Notes: generated from the letters alone by a model not told the origin. Positions 8,126-16,728 are shown, counted from the first letter of the stretch. The stretch: 48,481 bases of DNA from Candidatus Falkowiibacteriota bacterium (GCA_018651725.1 JABIDK010000006.1:1-48481); one strand, 5' to 3'. A program made the numbers and translations.

Positions 8126-10101
8126 TGATAAATTTTAAGGAAGAATTAAATAATGAACAGTTTGAGGCCGTCACCAAAGGTGACGGCCCTGTTTTGGTTT
8201 TGGCCGGGGCTGGGAGCGGTAAAACCAGGACATTAACATATCGAGTTGCTTATTTGGTCGAGCAGGGGGTTGATCCGGAAAATATATTACTGGTTACTTT
8301 TACTAATAAAGCCTCAAGTGAAATGTTGGAGCGAGTGGAGAAGATTTTAAATAGATACCCTCGCGGTATTTGGGGTGGAACTTTTCACCGTATTGGAAAC
8401 AGGCTACTCAGAAAGTATGCTACTTTACTGGGTTATAAAAATAACTTTACTATTTTAGATCGAGAAGATAGTATGGTACTTTTGAAACAGTGTTACGACG
8501 AGCTTGCCAACAAAAACGAAAAAAGTAATTATTTTCCAAAAGCAAAAATAATTCACAACTTAATCGGCTTTGCTAGAAATCGTGGAATGGATTTAAGGGA
8601 TTTAATGGGAAAAAGCTATGATTATCTAAGTAGTCAGGAGATTGATTTAGCTCAGTCAATTAGCGAGTATTATGCACGCAAGAAAAAAGATTCCAATGCT
8701 ATGGACTTTGATGATCTTCTTATTAACTGGCTCAAACTTTTAACAGGTCATTCTAAGGTTAGAGAAAAATTTCAAGAGCAGTTTAAATATATCTTAGTAG
8801 ATGAATATCAAGATACTAATGTTATTCAAGATAAGATTATAAATATTTTAGCTGTTAAAAATAAAAATATTTTAGTGGTTGGTGATGATTCACAAAGTAT
8901 TTATTCTTTTCGGGCAGCAGAGATTTCCAACATCTTGGATTTTCCGCAAAATTTTCCAAAAACAAAAATACATAAATTGGAGACCAACTATCGAAGTACT
9001 CCGGAGATTCTTGAGCTTGCTAATCAAAGTATTTTGAACAATGAAAATAAATATCCTAAGAATTTAAAAAGCATAAAGTCAGAGAATAAAAAACCTCTTT
9101 TTGTTGTTGGTCGCGACAATAGGGAGCAAGCCAAATTTATATCTCAAGAAATTTCTCGTCTTATCGATCAAGGTGAGAGTCCCCAGGAAATTGCTGTTCT
9201 TTTTCGCTCGGCATTTCAGGCTTTAGAGTTAGAGTTGGAGCTAAATCGAGAAGGTATTCCTTACACTATGCGTGGAGGAATAAAATTTTTCGAACAAAAG
9301 CATATTAAAGATATTGTGTCTTATTTAAAAGTTTTATCTAACTTTAAAGATGAAACAGCCTGGCGAAGAGTTTTAATGCTTCATGAAGGCATAGGCCTTC
9401 AGACCGCCGGAAAAATATTCAGTCAAATTAAAAATTTTAATATTTTGGAAGACGCTATTAAATTATTGGAATTTAAAGGAAGCGAAAAAATTAATAATAG
9501 TTTAAAAAATGTTTTATCAATTTTTAAAGAACTTGTTGAAATAAAAGAAGATGTGATTCAATCTTCTGTTAAAATAATTTTAAAAAATGGGTATAATTTA
9601 TATTTAAAAACAAATTTTGAAAATTTTTTAGAGAGAGCAGACGACTTAAATCAGATGGGCGCTTTTTCAGAAAATTATAAGAGTGTAGATGATTTTTTAT
9701 CTGAGGTTGCTCTGACCGAAGCGTTTAAAAATAATCGTAATCAAAGTAATGTTGTTCAAGTGGAAGATGGTGAAAAAGATAAAATTATTTTATCAACTAT
9801 TCATCAGGCGAAAGGCTTAGAGTGGAACACGGTTTTTGTAATCGGACTGGTTGATGGGCAGTTCCCGCATCGAAAAGTTTACGAAAAGCACAGTGAAATA
9901 GAAGAAGAAAGAAGACTTTTTTATGTAGCCGTGACAAGAGCTAAGGATAAACTTTATTTAACATATCCAATGGTTAGCAGTCGAAGTGAAGATATGAACG
10001 AAGTGTCAACTTTTATTGAGGAGTTGGACGAGAGTTTATTTGAGAAAAAAGGCAGAAACGAAGAAAGCTTTGACGATTTGCCGGTGATTGAATATGAATA
10101 A
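8125..10101 (+). CDS. uvrD: UvrD/PcrA-family superfamily 1A DNA helicase
   Basis: A 658-aa 3'-5' DNA helicase for repair and replication restart, near the normal PcrA/UvrD length of about 700. Motifs appear in order: Q-motif region (LNNEQFEAVTKGDGPVL), Walker A GAGSGKTRT, Ia (TFTNKASSEM), II VDEYQDTN, III GDDSQSIYSFRAAE, IV (LETNYRSTPEIL), V (TIHQAKGLEWNTVFV) and VI (VAVTRAKDKLYL). The 2B domain looks shortened. The ATG overlaps the stop of the upstream ATPase by one base, suggesting translational coupling. A perfect 10-bp GC-rich inverted repeat (8166-8188) lies 14 codons into the gene and could form an mRNA hairpin near the start. No Tudor-like C-terminal extension is evident. Confidence 0.95.
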   Translation: MINFKEELNNEQFEAVTKGDGPVLVLAGAGSGKTRTLTYRVAYLVEQGVDPENILLVTFTNKASSEMLERVEKILNRYPRGIWGGTFHRIGNRLLRKYATLLGYKNNFTILDREDSMVLLKQCYDELANKNEKSNYFPKAKIIHNLIGFARNRGMDLRDLMGKSYDYLSSQEIDLAQSISEYYARKKKDSNAMDFDDLLINWLKLLTGHSKVREKFQEQFKYILVDEYQDTNVIQDKIINILAVKNKNILVVGDDSQSIYSFRAAEISNILDFPQNFPKTKIHKLETNYRSTPEILELANQSILNNENKYPKNLKSIKSENKKPLFVVGRDNREQAKFISQEISRLIDQGESPQEIAVLFRSAFQALELELELNREGIPYTMRGGIKFFEQKHIKDIVSYLKVLSNFKDETAWRRVLMLHEGIGLQTAGKIFSQIKNFNILEDAIKLLEFKGSEKINNSLKNVLSIFKELVEIKEDVIQSSVKIILKNGYNLYLKTNFENFLERADDLNQMGAFSENYKSVDDFLSEVALTEAFKNNRNQSNVVQVEDGEKDKIILSTIHQAKGLEWNTVFVIGLVDGQFPHRKVYEKHSEIEEERRLFYVAVTRAKDKLYLTYPMVSSRSEDMNEVSTFIEELDESLFEKKGRNEESFDDLPVIEYE

Positions 10102-10359
10102 TCCGAGAGAAAACCATTTTAAAAAGACGTAAATTTTTTTCCAGCGAAAAAATTTACTCGGGTCCTCGGAAAAATTCTCCTTTTATATTTATATTTTTTA
10201 TAATAATGTAGGAGACCAAGCAATTTTTCCTGTGGACGCTTTTTAAAATACTTTTCTCTCTTAGGTAGTGGTTAGCTAAAACCCCGCTATATCGTTCAGG
10301 TATATTTTTCAAGAAATTATAAGATAGTGGGAGAGTGTTGGTGTGAAAAAATAATTTTT
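10102..10359 (+). other. Non-coding gap with nested inverted repeats
   Basis: No credible ORF is seen in these 258 bases. A perfect 11-bp inverted repeat (GTAAATTTTTT/AAAAAATTTAC, 10129-10157) follows the helicase stop. It is enclosed by a second pairing, CCGAG (10103-10107) with CTCGG (10157-10161). The first hairpin could act as a terminator. The rest is less AT-rich than other gaps and includes a weak stem candidate at about 10266-10290. It may be a remnant or an unrecognised RNA. Confidence 0.4.
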
Positions 10360-11640
10360 ATGAATAATATAAGAAAGAAAATTGCTTTTATAACTCTAGG
10401 ATGTAAGACTAATCAGTATGACACTCAGGCGCTTATTGATTTGGCTAAAAAGAAAGATTATGAAATAGTTGATTTTAAAGATAGGGCAGATGTTTATGTT
10501 GTGAATAGTTGTGCGGTTACTGAGAATGCTATTACTAAGTCAAGAAAAAAGATAAATCAAGCGCAAAGTATTAATCTAAAGGCTAAAATTGTTCTTTGCG
10601 GTTGTTGGCCGCAAACAGAGGTGAAAGGATTTCCAAACGTTTCTGTTGTTAGTGGAGTTAACAAGAGAAAAGAAATTTTTAGTTTACTAGAAGAAGGTAA
10701 AGTCCAAAAAATAAATAAATTTAAAGATTGTCAGAGATTTGAAGAGATGCCTATCGATAATTTTTTTAATCGCTCTCGGGCAACTGTAAAAGTTCAAGAA
10801 GGTTGCAGGCAGTTTTGCTCTTATTGTATTATTCCTTATGCTCGGGGACATTTAAAAAGCCGTGATTTAAAAAAGATAATAAAACAGGTTGAAAAATTGG
10901 TAAAAAATAATTACAAAGAAGTGGTCTTGACCGGGACACATTTGGGGCTTTACGGAATAGATTTAAAAGATAAAATTAATCTAACAAACCCCCTAAAAGA
11001 ACTTGTAAAAATAAAAGATTTAAGAAGGATTCGTTTAAGTTCAATTGAAGTTAATGAAGTAACAGCTGAATTGATAGGGTTAATTAAAAAAGAAAAAAAG
11101 ATTTGCAATCATTTGCATATTCCTTTACAAAGCGGAACAAACAAAATTTTAAAATTAATGAACCGTCCTTACAATACGGAAAAATTTTTAAGGAAAATAA
11201 ATAAAATCAGAAAAGCAACCCCAGATATTTCCATTACAACCGACGTAATAGTTGGTTTTCCAAATGAAACAGAAAAAGACTTTCAAGAAACCTATAAATT
11301 TTGTCAAAAAGTTAATTTTTCAAAAATTCACGTTTTCAGTTTCTCAAAAAGAAAAGGCACACCGGCGTACAATATGAAAAATCAAATTGAAAAAGGTATT
11401 ATCAAAAAAAGAAGTTCGAAGCTCAGGAAATTAAGTGAAAAATTAGAAAATGATTACGCTAAAAAATTTATAAACAAAACCATGGAGGTTTTATCTCAAG
11501 GTAAAAAAGACGGATTTATTTTAGGACTAACGGACAATTATTTAAATGTATTTTTTAAAGGAGCTTTTCAGGATGATTTGCTAAAAGTAAAAATTAAAAA
11601 AATATTAGATAATAAACTAATCGGAGAAATAAAATTATGA
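10360..11640 (+). CDS. mtaB: tRNA (N6-threonylcarbamoyladenosine37-C2)-methylthiotransferase MtaB
   Basis: A 426-aa radical-SAM methylthiotransferase that converts t6A37 to ms2t6A37 in ANN-decoding tRNAs. The N-terminal UPF0004 domain carries the auxiliary-cluster cysteines (LGCKTNQYD, NSCAVTENA, CGCWPQ). The radical-SAM motif is CRQFCSYCIIPYARG (CxxxCxxC), followed by HLHIPLQSGTNKIL. The C-terminal TRAM-like part is short. LGCKTNQYDTQ and the RNA-binding tail point to MtaB rather than MiaB or RimO. I start at the ATG at 10360, because an upstream in-frame GTG (10327) adds 11 residues not expected before the conserved KIAFITLGC strand. The TGA overlaps the next gene (ATGA). Confidence 0.92.
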   Translation: MNNIRKKIAFITLGCKTNQYDTQALIDLAKKKDYEIVDFKDRADVYVVNSCAVTENAITKSRKKINQAQSINLKAKIVLCGCWPQTEVKGFPNVSVVSGVNKRKEIFSLLEEGKVQKINKFKDCQRFEEMPIDNFFNRSRATVKVQEGCRQFCSYCIIPYARGHLKSRDLKKIIKQVEKLVKNNYKEVVLTGTHLGLYGIDLKDKINLTNPLKELVKIKDLRRIRLSSIEVNEVTAELIGLIKKEKKICNHLHIPLQSGTNKILKLMNRPYNTEKFLRKINKIRKATPDISITTDVIVGFPNETEKDFQETYKFCQKVNFSKIHVFSFSKRKGTPAYNMKNQIEKGIIKKRSSKLRKLSEKLENDYAKKFINKTMEVLSQGKKDGFILGLTDNYLNVFFKGAFQDDLLKVKIKKILDNKLIGEIKL

Positions 11641-11918
11641 AATTTACTATTCAAAATACAACAGGATATAATTTACCGCGTTTAATGAGACATTTGGGGT
11701 ATGTTCCTTTTCATGATGCTTATACGCGGAGGCTTGGTACCGGTTTTTATCCTCGGTTTCATGTTTATGCAGATGAAAGAGGAAATGATATTACGATTAA
11801 TTTGCATTTGGATCAAAAAAAACAAAGCTATCAAAATCAAACCGCTCATAGCGCTGATTATGGCGATAGCTCTGCTTTAGAGGAAGAAAAAGAGAGAATT
11901 TTACTCGAACTTTCCTAA
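11637..11918 (+). CDS. Conserved small protein of unknown function
   Basis: A 93-aa soluble protein whose start overlaps the mtaB stop by 4 bp, so it is probably translationally coupled. The middle holds FHDAYTRRLGTGFYPRFHVYAD followed by beta-strand-like segments and a predicted helical, acidic C-terminus. I recall small Patescibacteria proteins with the same aromatic RRLG-x-G-x-YPRFH core, but none with a known function. Coupling to mtaB suggests expression with the tRNA modification gene. The last 18 bases overlap the 3' end of the convergent htrA gene. Confidence 0.75.
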   Translation: MKFTIQNTTGYNLPRLMRHLGYVPFHDAYTRRLGTGFYPRFHVYADERGNDITINLHLDQKKQSYQNQTAHSADYGDSSALEEEKERILLELS

Positions 11919-13001
11919 AGTTGCTTTTAGTATAATAATTTTATTTCCTCTTTGAACTTTGAAGCCAATAGTTTGGCCAGGTTCGTAGAGGCTTACTATT
12001 TCTCCGAGCGGGAAATCTTCGGTTACCTTAATTGCATTTACTTCAAAGATAATATCCCCGGTTTTAAGGCCGGCTTTTTCTGCCGGAGAGTCTGGCACTA
12101 CTGATGGGTATTCGTTGCCGGAATGAATCCAGGCACCGTTCTTTCTCGGTAAACCGGTAAATTTGGTAATAGCCGGATTTAACATTAAGTATCTTACACC
12201 AAGTTTTGGGCGAATAATTTTTCCATGTTCTTGATAGCTTTTGATAGCTTTTCTCGCGACATTACTTGTAATTGCAAAACCAAGATTTTCTCCGGCATCA
12301 ATAGCAGAGTTAATTCCGATCACTTGTCCGTTCAAATCAATTAAAGCTCCACCGGAATTTCCGGTGTTGATTGATGCGTCGGTCTGAATTAGATTTGAAA
12401 AATTAATTGATTCTCCTTCCGGACCAGAAGCAGTTAAATCACGATGAAGCCCGGAGATAATTCCTTTGCTTGCTGAATTTTTATATTTTCCAAGAGGGTA
12501 TCCAATGGCAATTACGGTTTGTCCGATTTTTAAGTTTCGCGAATTAGCAAAGTTTGTAGTTGGGAGAGATGTATTTTCTGGTAAATCAATTTTAATTAAA
12601 GCTAAATCTTCCAACGGATCGCGAGCAACAACTTCTGCCTCAAAAATTTCACCATTGTCTAGAATAACAGAATATTTTTCATCACCACTTACAACATGCT
12701 TGTTGGTTAGAATTAAGCCGTCACTCTCAATAATTATTCCGCTCCCACCGGAACTCTGCTGGACATTAGAATCTATTTGGGTTTCGCCTGTATTTTTATT
12801 AAAGATTACGTTGGTTAATTCTTTGGTAGTGATAATACTCACCACTGATTTTTTAGTCCTTTCTATAGCAGAAATAGTTTCAGTTTGTTCTTTAAATAAA
12901 ATATCAGCCAAAACTCGCGGATATTTTGTATAATTAATTAAAGCAGATGAAAATAAAATTGTTGTAATTATTAAGATTGTAAAGATTGATTTTTTAAGCA
13001 T
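11901..13001 (-). CDS. htrA: HtrA/DegP-type serine protease with one PDZ domain
   Basis: A 366-aa membrane-anchored quality-control protease. It has an N-terminal signal anchor (about residues 5-22) followed by a trypsin-like domain with the triad His102 (NKHVVSG), Asp132 (LEDLALIKID) and Ser216 (GNSGGAL). One C-terminal PDZ domain (about 265-360) includes SPAEKAGLKTGDIIFEVNA. Loop LA is short, as in DegS and Gram-positive HtrA. The active site would face outward. The gene converges on the 93-aa gene with an 18-bp overlap, so neither has its own terminator. Upstream, the AT-rich 57-bp gap before mnmA holds TATAAT-like boxes for both directions. Confidence 0.94.
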   Translation of the reverse strand: MLKKSIFTILIITTILFSSALINYTKYPRVLADILFKEQTETISAIERTKKSVVSIITTKELTNVIFNKNTGETQIDSNVQQSSGGSGIIIESDGLILTNKHVVSGDEKYSVILDNGEIFEAEVVARDPLEDLALIKIDLPENTSLPTTNFANSRNLKIGQTVIAIGYPLGKYKNSASKGIISGLHRDLTASGPEGESINFSNLIQTDASINTGNSGGALIDLNGQVIGINSAIDAGENLGFAITSNVARKAIKSYQEHGKIIRPKLGVRYLMLNPAITKFTGLPRKNGAWIHSGNEYPSVVPDSPAEKAGLKTGDIIFEVNAIKVTEDFPLGEIVSLYEPGQTIGFKVQRGNKIIILKATLGKFE

Positions 13002-13058
13002 AAAATTGTATTATATAAATTATAATAACATTATAGCAATAAATAATTGAAAGTAAAT

Positions 13059-14141
13059 ATGACAGAAAAAAATAAAAAAGTTTTAGTGGCTTTATCTGGC
13101 GGAGTTGATTCCGCGGTGGTTGTTTTTTTATTAAAGGAAAAGGGATACGATATTACAGGAGGATTTATGTCTTTGGGACAAGTTAACGAGAAAAGAGATA
13201 AAGAAGCGGCACAGAAAATAGCCAAACAATTAAATATTCCATTTAAAGTAATAAATTTGAAAAAAGAATTTAAAAAAGAAGTTATGGATTATTTTTTAAA
13301 TGAATATGCGCGCGGGAATACACCAAACCCTTGTGTTAACTGTAATAAGAAGATCAAGTTGGGATTGTTACTTAAAAAAGCGCGCGAAATGGGGTTTTGG
13401 TATTTGGCAACAGGGCACTATATACATTCTATAAAGCCTGTAAAGTCCATAAAGTCGAAAGTCGACCCACGAACAGGAGGTCGAAAGTCATATAAATTAT
13501 TTATTGGTAATGACGATAAGAAAGATCAGAGTTATTTCTTGTATAATTTAAACCAATCGCAGTTAAAGCATTTGCTTTTTCCGCTTGGGGGTTATTTGAA
13601 AAATGATATTAAGGAAATTGCCAAAAAATTAAAATTACCTGTCTTAGAAAAAGAGAGCCAAGATATTTGTTTTTTAAGCGGTATAGATCATAATGTTTTT
13701 TTGGAAAAAAATTTGAAAATGAAAAAAGGTCCAATTGTAACTACTGAGGGTAAAATAGTCGGAGAACACCAGGGCTTGCCTCTTTATACGGTTGGACAAA
13801 GACGGTATATAAAAATTGGTGGGATTGGTCCTTTTTATGCTGTGAAAATGGATTATAAAAAAAATATTTTGGTGGTAACAAATAAATTTGACGACAAAAT
13901 ATTATTTAAAAATGAATTAATTGTTAAACAAATAAATTGGGTATCTGGTAAAAAGCCAATTTTTCCATTTAAATGCAAGGCACAAATCAGGTACGGTCAT
14001 CCAGCTGAAAACTGCATTATTACTCGCGAGAAAAATAAATATATGGTAAAATTTAAAAAACAACAAAGAGCAATCACTCCTGGTCAGTCAGTAGTTTTTT
14101 ACAAAAAGAAAGAACTGCTAGGGGGCGGGGTAATTGTTTAA
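13059..14141 (+). CDS. mnmA: tRNA-uridine 2-sulfurtransferase MnmA
   Basis: A 360-aa enzyme that thiolates U34 of Lys, Glu and Gln tRNAs. The N-terminal PP-loop is ALSGGVDSAV. The nucleophile lies in NPCVNCNKKIK (conserved NPC), the KDQSYFLY signature is intact, and the second catalytic Cys is in SQDICFL. The central and beta-barrel C-terminal domains are complete (GQRRYIKIGG). I chose the ATG at 13059 over an in-frame TTG at 13047. Oddity: between LATGHY and the LFIGND strand there are about 14 extra residues compared with E. coli (around residues 124-144). They are encoded by a copy of a dispersed 9-nt tandem repeat found elsewhere in this window. Confidence 0.95.
   Translation: MTEKNKKVLVALSGGVDSAVVVFLLKEKGYDITGGFMSLGQVNEKRDKEAAQKIAKQLNIPFKVINLKKEFKKEVMDYFLNEYARGNTPNPCVNCNKKIKLGLLLKKAREMGFWYLATGHYIHSIKPVKSIKSKVDPRTGGRKSYKLFIGNDDKKDQSYFLYNLNQSQLKHLLFPLGGYLKNDIKEIAKKLKLPVLEKESQDICFLSGIDHNVFLEKNLKMKKGPIVTTEGKIVGEHQGLPLYTVGQRRYIKIGGIGPFYAVKMDYKKNILVVTNKFDDKILFKNELIVKQINWVSGKKPIFPFKCKAQIRYGHPAENCIITREKNKYMVKFKKQQRAITPGQSVVFYKKKELLGGGVIV
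13429..13489 (+). repeat. Dispersed degenerate 9-nt tandem repeat, copy inside mnmA
   Basis: Units TCTATAAAG, CCTGTAAAG and TCCATAAAG are followed by GTCGAAAGTCGAC-type palindromic sequence. Nearly the same sequence occurs at 30243-30307 and, shortened, at 39967-39998, both between genes. Here it is translated in frame. Confidence 0.85.
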
Positions 14142-14146
14142 AATTT

Positions 14147-14392
14147 ATGGATCAATTTGTTCAGGACAATTTTTGGTTAATTTTATTGACTGTCTTATGG
14201 ACAACTCCCTGGAAGGGCGTTGCTCTATGGAAAGCCAGCCAAAAGAAGCACTTAAAATGGTTTGTAGCACTTTTGGTTTTAAATACCTTTGCCGGACTAG
14301 AGATTCTTTATATTTTTATCTTTAGCAAAAGCCAGCCAAAGACTGGTCAGTCTCTGGCTGAAAAGAAAAAAGAAGAAAAGAGAAAAAAATAA
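14147..14392 (+). CDS. DUF5652-like small membrane protein
   Basis: An 81-aa protein with two hydrophobic helices (about residues 7-24 and 38-58) joined by a short basic loop that contains TPWKGVALWKA, and a strongly basic C-terminal tail (KKKEEKRKK). The layout and the PWKG-x-ALW motif match what I remember of DUF5652, a family common in Patescibacteria with no known function. It starts 6 bases after mnmA and its TAA overlaps the ATG of the next gene (TAATG), so the three are co-transcribed. A different 63-aa frame over the same bases lacks this motif and is rejected. Confidence 0.8.
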   Translation: MDQFVQDNFWLILLTVLWTTPWKGVALWKASQKKHLKWFVALLVLNTFAGLEILYIFIFSKSQPKTGQSLAEKKKEEKRKK

Positions 14393-15474
14393 TGAAATTA
14401 AGCGTAAAGACAAAGAAGTTTATTTTAAAGTTATTTCCAATAATAGGAGCTTTTTTGTTTGGGGCGATTGTTGCTGTTTTAGTTTTTCAAATTATAGATA
14501 TTGAGAAAGATCAAAAAATAAATAAACCGACAAATCAACAAATCAAAAAATTAGTAAAACAAGAAAGTGAAAAAGAAACACCAAAAAAAGTTCGCGCTAT
14601 TGACGGGGTTTTAATTGACGAGAGTGAAGAGGATGCTTATCCAATGGCGGTCACTATTGAAAATAACGAGAAGGCGCGCCCGCAGTCAGGATTAGATCAA
14701 GCAAATCTGGTTATCGAAGCCCCTGTTGAAGGGGGAATAACTCGTTTTTTGGCAATTTTTGCTGATAATCAAGAAGTAAAAAGTATCGGTCCGATTAGAA
14801 GCGCTCGAAGTTATTTTTTAGATTGGGCGCAAGAATTTGACGCACTTTATTCTCATGTTGGTGGAAGCCCTGAAGCTTTAAAAACAATTAAAAATAACTA
14901 TCAAATTTATAATCTAAATCAATATTTTCAAAGCAAATATTATTGGCGAAGTTCGAAAAGAAATCGCCCGCACAATGTTTATTCTTCCAAAGAATTATTA
15001 TCTCAAGCTGTAGTAGACATGAAACTGAAAGATCCTGAATTGGGAATATGGAAATTTAAAGACGATTTAGTATTAGAGGAGCGACCTGAAATCACAGAAG
15101 ATATTGTAATAGATTTTTCTACCTACATAAATCAAGTTGAGTGGAGATACTTGAAAGAAAGTAATGAGTATCTGCGTTATCAAGCCGGCAAACCTCATTT
15201 GACAGCAGAAGAAGGTCAGATAAAAGCAAAAAATATTGTTATTCAAAAAACAAGCATTGTTTCTATTGACCAAGAAGACCGGAAAAAAATAAAAACAATC
15301 GGAAGCAATAAAGCAATAATATTTTTAGATGGAAAAACAATAGAAGGAACTTGGGAAAAACCATCGATCAAAAAAAGAACCCGTTTTTACGATAAAAATG
15401 GAAGCGAAATAGAATTCAACCGCGGAACAACCTGGATTGAAGTTGTTGGTAATAGTGTTGATTTAAGGTATTAA
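14392..15474 (+). CDS. DUF3048 (YerB-like) membrane-anchored protein
   Basis: A 360-aa protein with a single N-terminal membrane anchor (about residues 14-35), then a low-complexity linker (NKPTNQQIKKLVKQ), then an extracytoplasmic DUF3048 domain. Recognisable features are YPMAVTIENNEKARPQSGL, GGITRFLAIF, IGPIRSARSYFLDWAQEFD and SHVGGSPEAL. A beta-rich C-terminal DUF3048_C part ends in GTTWIEVVG. Family members such as Bacillus YerB are lipoproteins of unclear role; here the anchor is a plain transmembrane helix without a lipobox Cys. The linker DNA carries an 8-nt degenerate repeat (14529-14552). The stop overlaps the convergent prmC stop by 4 bp. Confidence 0.88.
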   Translation: MKLSVKTKKFILKLFPIIGAFLFGAIVAVLVFQIIDIEKDQKINKPTNQQIKKLVKQESEKETPKKVRAIDGVLIDESEEDAYPMAVTIENNEKARPQSGLDQANLVIEAPVEGGITRFLAIFADNQEVKSIGPIRSARSYFLDWAQEFDALYSHVGGSPEALKTIKNNYQIYNLNQYFQSKYYWRSSKRNRPHNVYSSKELLSQAVVDMKLKDPELGIWKFKDDLVLEERPEITEDIVIDFSTYINQVEWRYLKESNEYLRYQAGKPHLTAEEGQIKAKNIVIQKTSIVSIDQEDRKKIKTIGSNKAIIFLDGKTIEGTWEKPSIKKRTRFYDKNGSEIEFNRGTTWIEVVGNSVDLRY

Positions 15475-16343
15475 ATTTTTATAACCATTACTCGATTAAG
15501 GCCGGAGAGGTCTTTTTTTGTTTGGGTTTTTGCTTTTGGAAAATTTTGTTTTATTATTTTTTTTAGTTTATTTGTCTGGCTTGGGTCAAATTCTATAATG
15601 ATTGTTGCTTGTGAGTGGTTAGTTAATTTTTTTAGTTGTTTGAAGAATTTGCGATAGTCTTTTAGGCCGTCATTTCCGCTGATGAGCGCTTTTTTGGGTT
15701 CGGCTTGAATTGATTTTTCTTCTTTGAATTGAGTCGGAGTAAGATAGGGAAGATTAGCGGTAATAACATAGCTTCTAGCTTTATTAGCTAGTTTTTTGTT
15801 TTTTATGATTGGTTCTAGCAAATTTCCTTTTAGGAATTTTATTTTTTTGTTTACTTTATGGAGCCGGGCATTCTTACGGGCTACGTATAAAGCTTTCTCT
15901 GAAATGTCGGAAGCGAAAAATTCGGAATTTTGAATATTTTTAGCAAGAGCAATAATTACTGCCCCGCTTCCGGTGCCAATATCAATTAATGTTGCGTGTT
16001 GTGTGCTACGTATTACGTGAATAGCTTCTTCAACTATTAGTTCTGTTTCCGGTCTTGGGACCAATATATTTTTATTTACAAAAAATTTTAGTTTATAAAA
16101 TTCTTTTTCTTTTGTAATCTGCGCAACAGGAATATTTTTTGATCTTTGTTTTATTAATTTATCTATTGTTTTTTGTTGATTTTGGTTTAATTTATAATTA
16201 AAATTTGAATAAAGCCAAGATTTATCTTTTTTTAAAAAATAACAAAGCAAAATTTCAGCATCAAGGCCGGCATTCTTAATATTTTGAGACTCTAAAAAAT
16301 CTATTGATTTTTTTAAATATTCTTTTATACTTATTTTAAACAT
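15471..16343 (-). CDS. prmC: Release factor glutamine methyltransferase PrmC
   Basis: A 290-aa SAM-dependent enzyme that methylates the GGQ glutamine of release factors. The N-terminal helical domain (KSIDFLESQNIKNAGLDAEIL) precedes the Rossmann methyltransferase domain. SAM motif I is IDIGTGSGAVIIALAK and the substrate motif is ANLPYLTP. The canonical motif is NPPY; the second residue is Leu here, a variant I recall from other CPR sequences. ELIVEEA precedes motif I as expected. About residues 109-118, just before motif I, are encoded by four degenerate 7-nt repeats. Gene order is divergent from the next small gene. Confidence 0.92.
   Translation of the reverse strand: MFKISIKEYLKKSIDFLESQNIKNAGLDAEILLCYFLKKDKSWLYSNFNYKLNQNQQKTIDKLIKQRSKNIPVAQITKEKEFYKLKFFVNKNILVPRPETELIVEEAIHVIRSTQHATLIDIGTGSGAVIIALAKNIQNSEFFASDISEKALYVARKNARLHKVNKKIKFLKGNLLEPIIKNKKLANKARSYVITANLPYLTPTQFKEEKSIQAEPKKALISGNDGLKDYRKFFKQLKKLTNHSQATIIIEFDPSQTNKLKKIIKQNFPKAKTQTKKDLSGLNRVMVIKI
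15991..16018 (-). repeat. Four degenerate 7-nt tandem units inside prmC
   Basis: On the minus strand the units read ACGTAAT, ACGTAGC, ACACAAC, ACGCAAC. They encode part of the stretch just upstream of SAM motif I, a variable surface position. Confidence 0.75.
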
Positions 16344-16406
16344 ATATTTTCGTTCATTATTAATTTATCATAGTTAAATAAAAATAAAAGGACAGGAGGG
16401 TAAAAT

Positions 16407-16703
16407 ATGTACGTACCAAAAATGGATGCACGATTATTGCTTGTAAGAATAGATCTTAGATTAAAAAAAATTACTGAGGAATTAGAAAATATTAACAAAA
16501 CAGTAAGAGATGAATTAAGATTATTTGATGAGGAGTGGTGTTCTCATACTTGGCGAAAAATTTTAGATAGACATGGTGGGTTTGAAAATTTTACAGTTAA
16601 ATTAACTACTGCCAAAGAAAAAAAATTAAAAGAAGCACAGAGAAAATTACTTCTTTTAAAGCAGGAAATAAATTATTGTATTTCTAAGCGTAATTCACGT
16701 TGA
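16407..16703 (+). CDS. Small helical protein of unknown function with a strong SD
   Basis: A 98-aa, charged, mostly helical protein: helices at about residues 8-40 and 65-95 with a WCSHTWRKI segment between them. It has no signal peptide or membrane segment and I recognise no family. The start is well supported by AGGAGGG (16394-16400) six bases before the ATG. This is exceptional here, because most genes in this window have no SD. The identical leader AGGAGGGTAAAAT precedes the unrelated small gene at 31965. A strong terminator follows, so it is a monocistronic unit between prmC and rnpB. Confidence 0.75.
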   Translation: MYVPKMDARLLLVRIDLRLKKITEELENINKTVRDELRLFDEEWCSHTWRKILDRHGGFENFTVKLTTAKEKKLKEAQRKLLLLKQEINYCISKRNSR

Positions 16704-16728
16704 TGCTTCATAAAAAGTATAAATTTTG

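Noticed and set aside
10255..10300. GGTAGTGGTTAGC-like sequence resembling a tRNA D-arm
   Set aside because: No T-arm, acceptor pairing or anticodon stem could be built around it.
14134..14325. 63-codon ORF overlapping the DUF5652 gene
   Set aside because: It overlaps the mnmA end and the better supported DUF5652 frame, and has no recognisable features.
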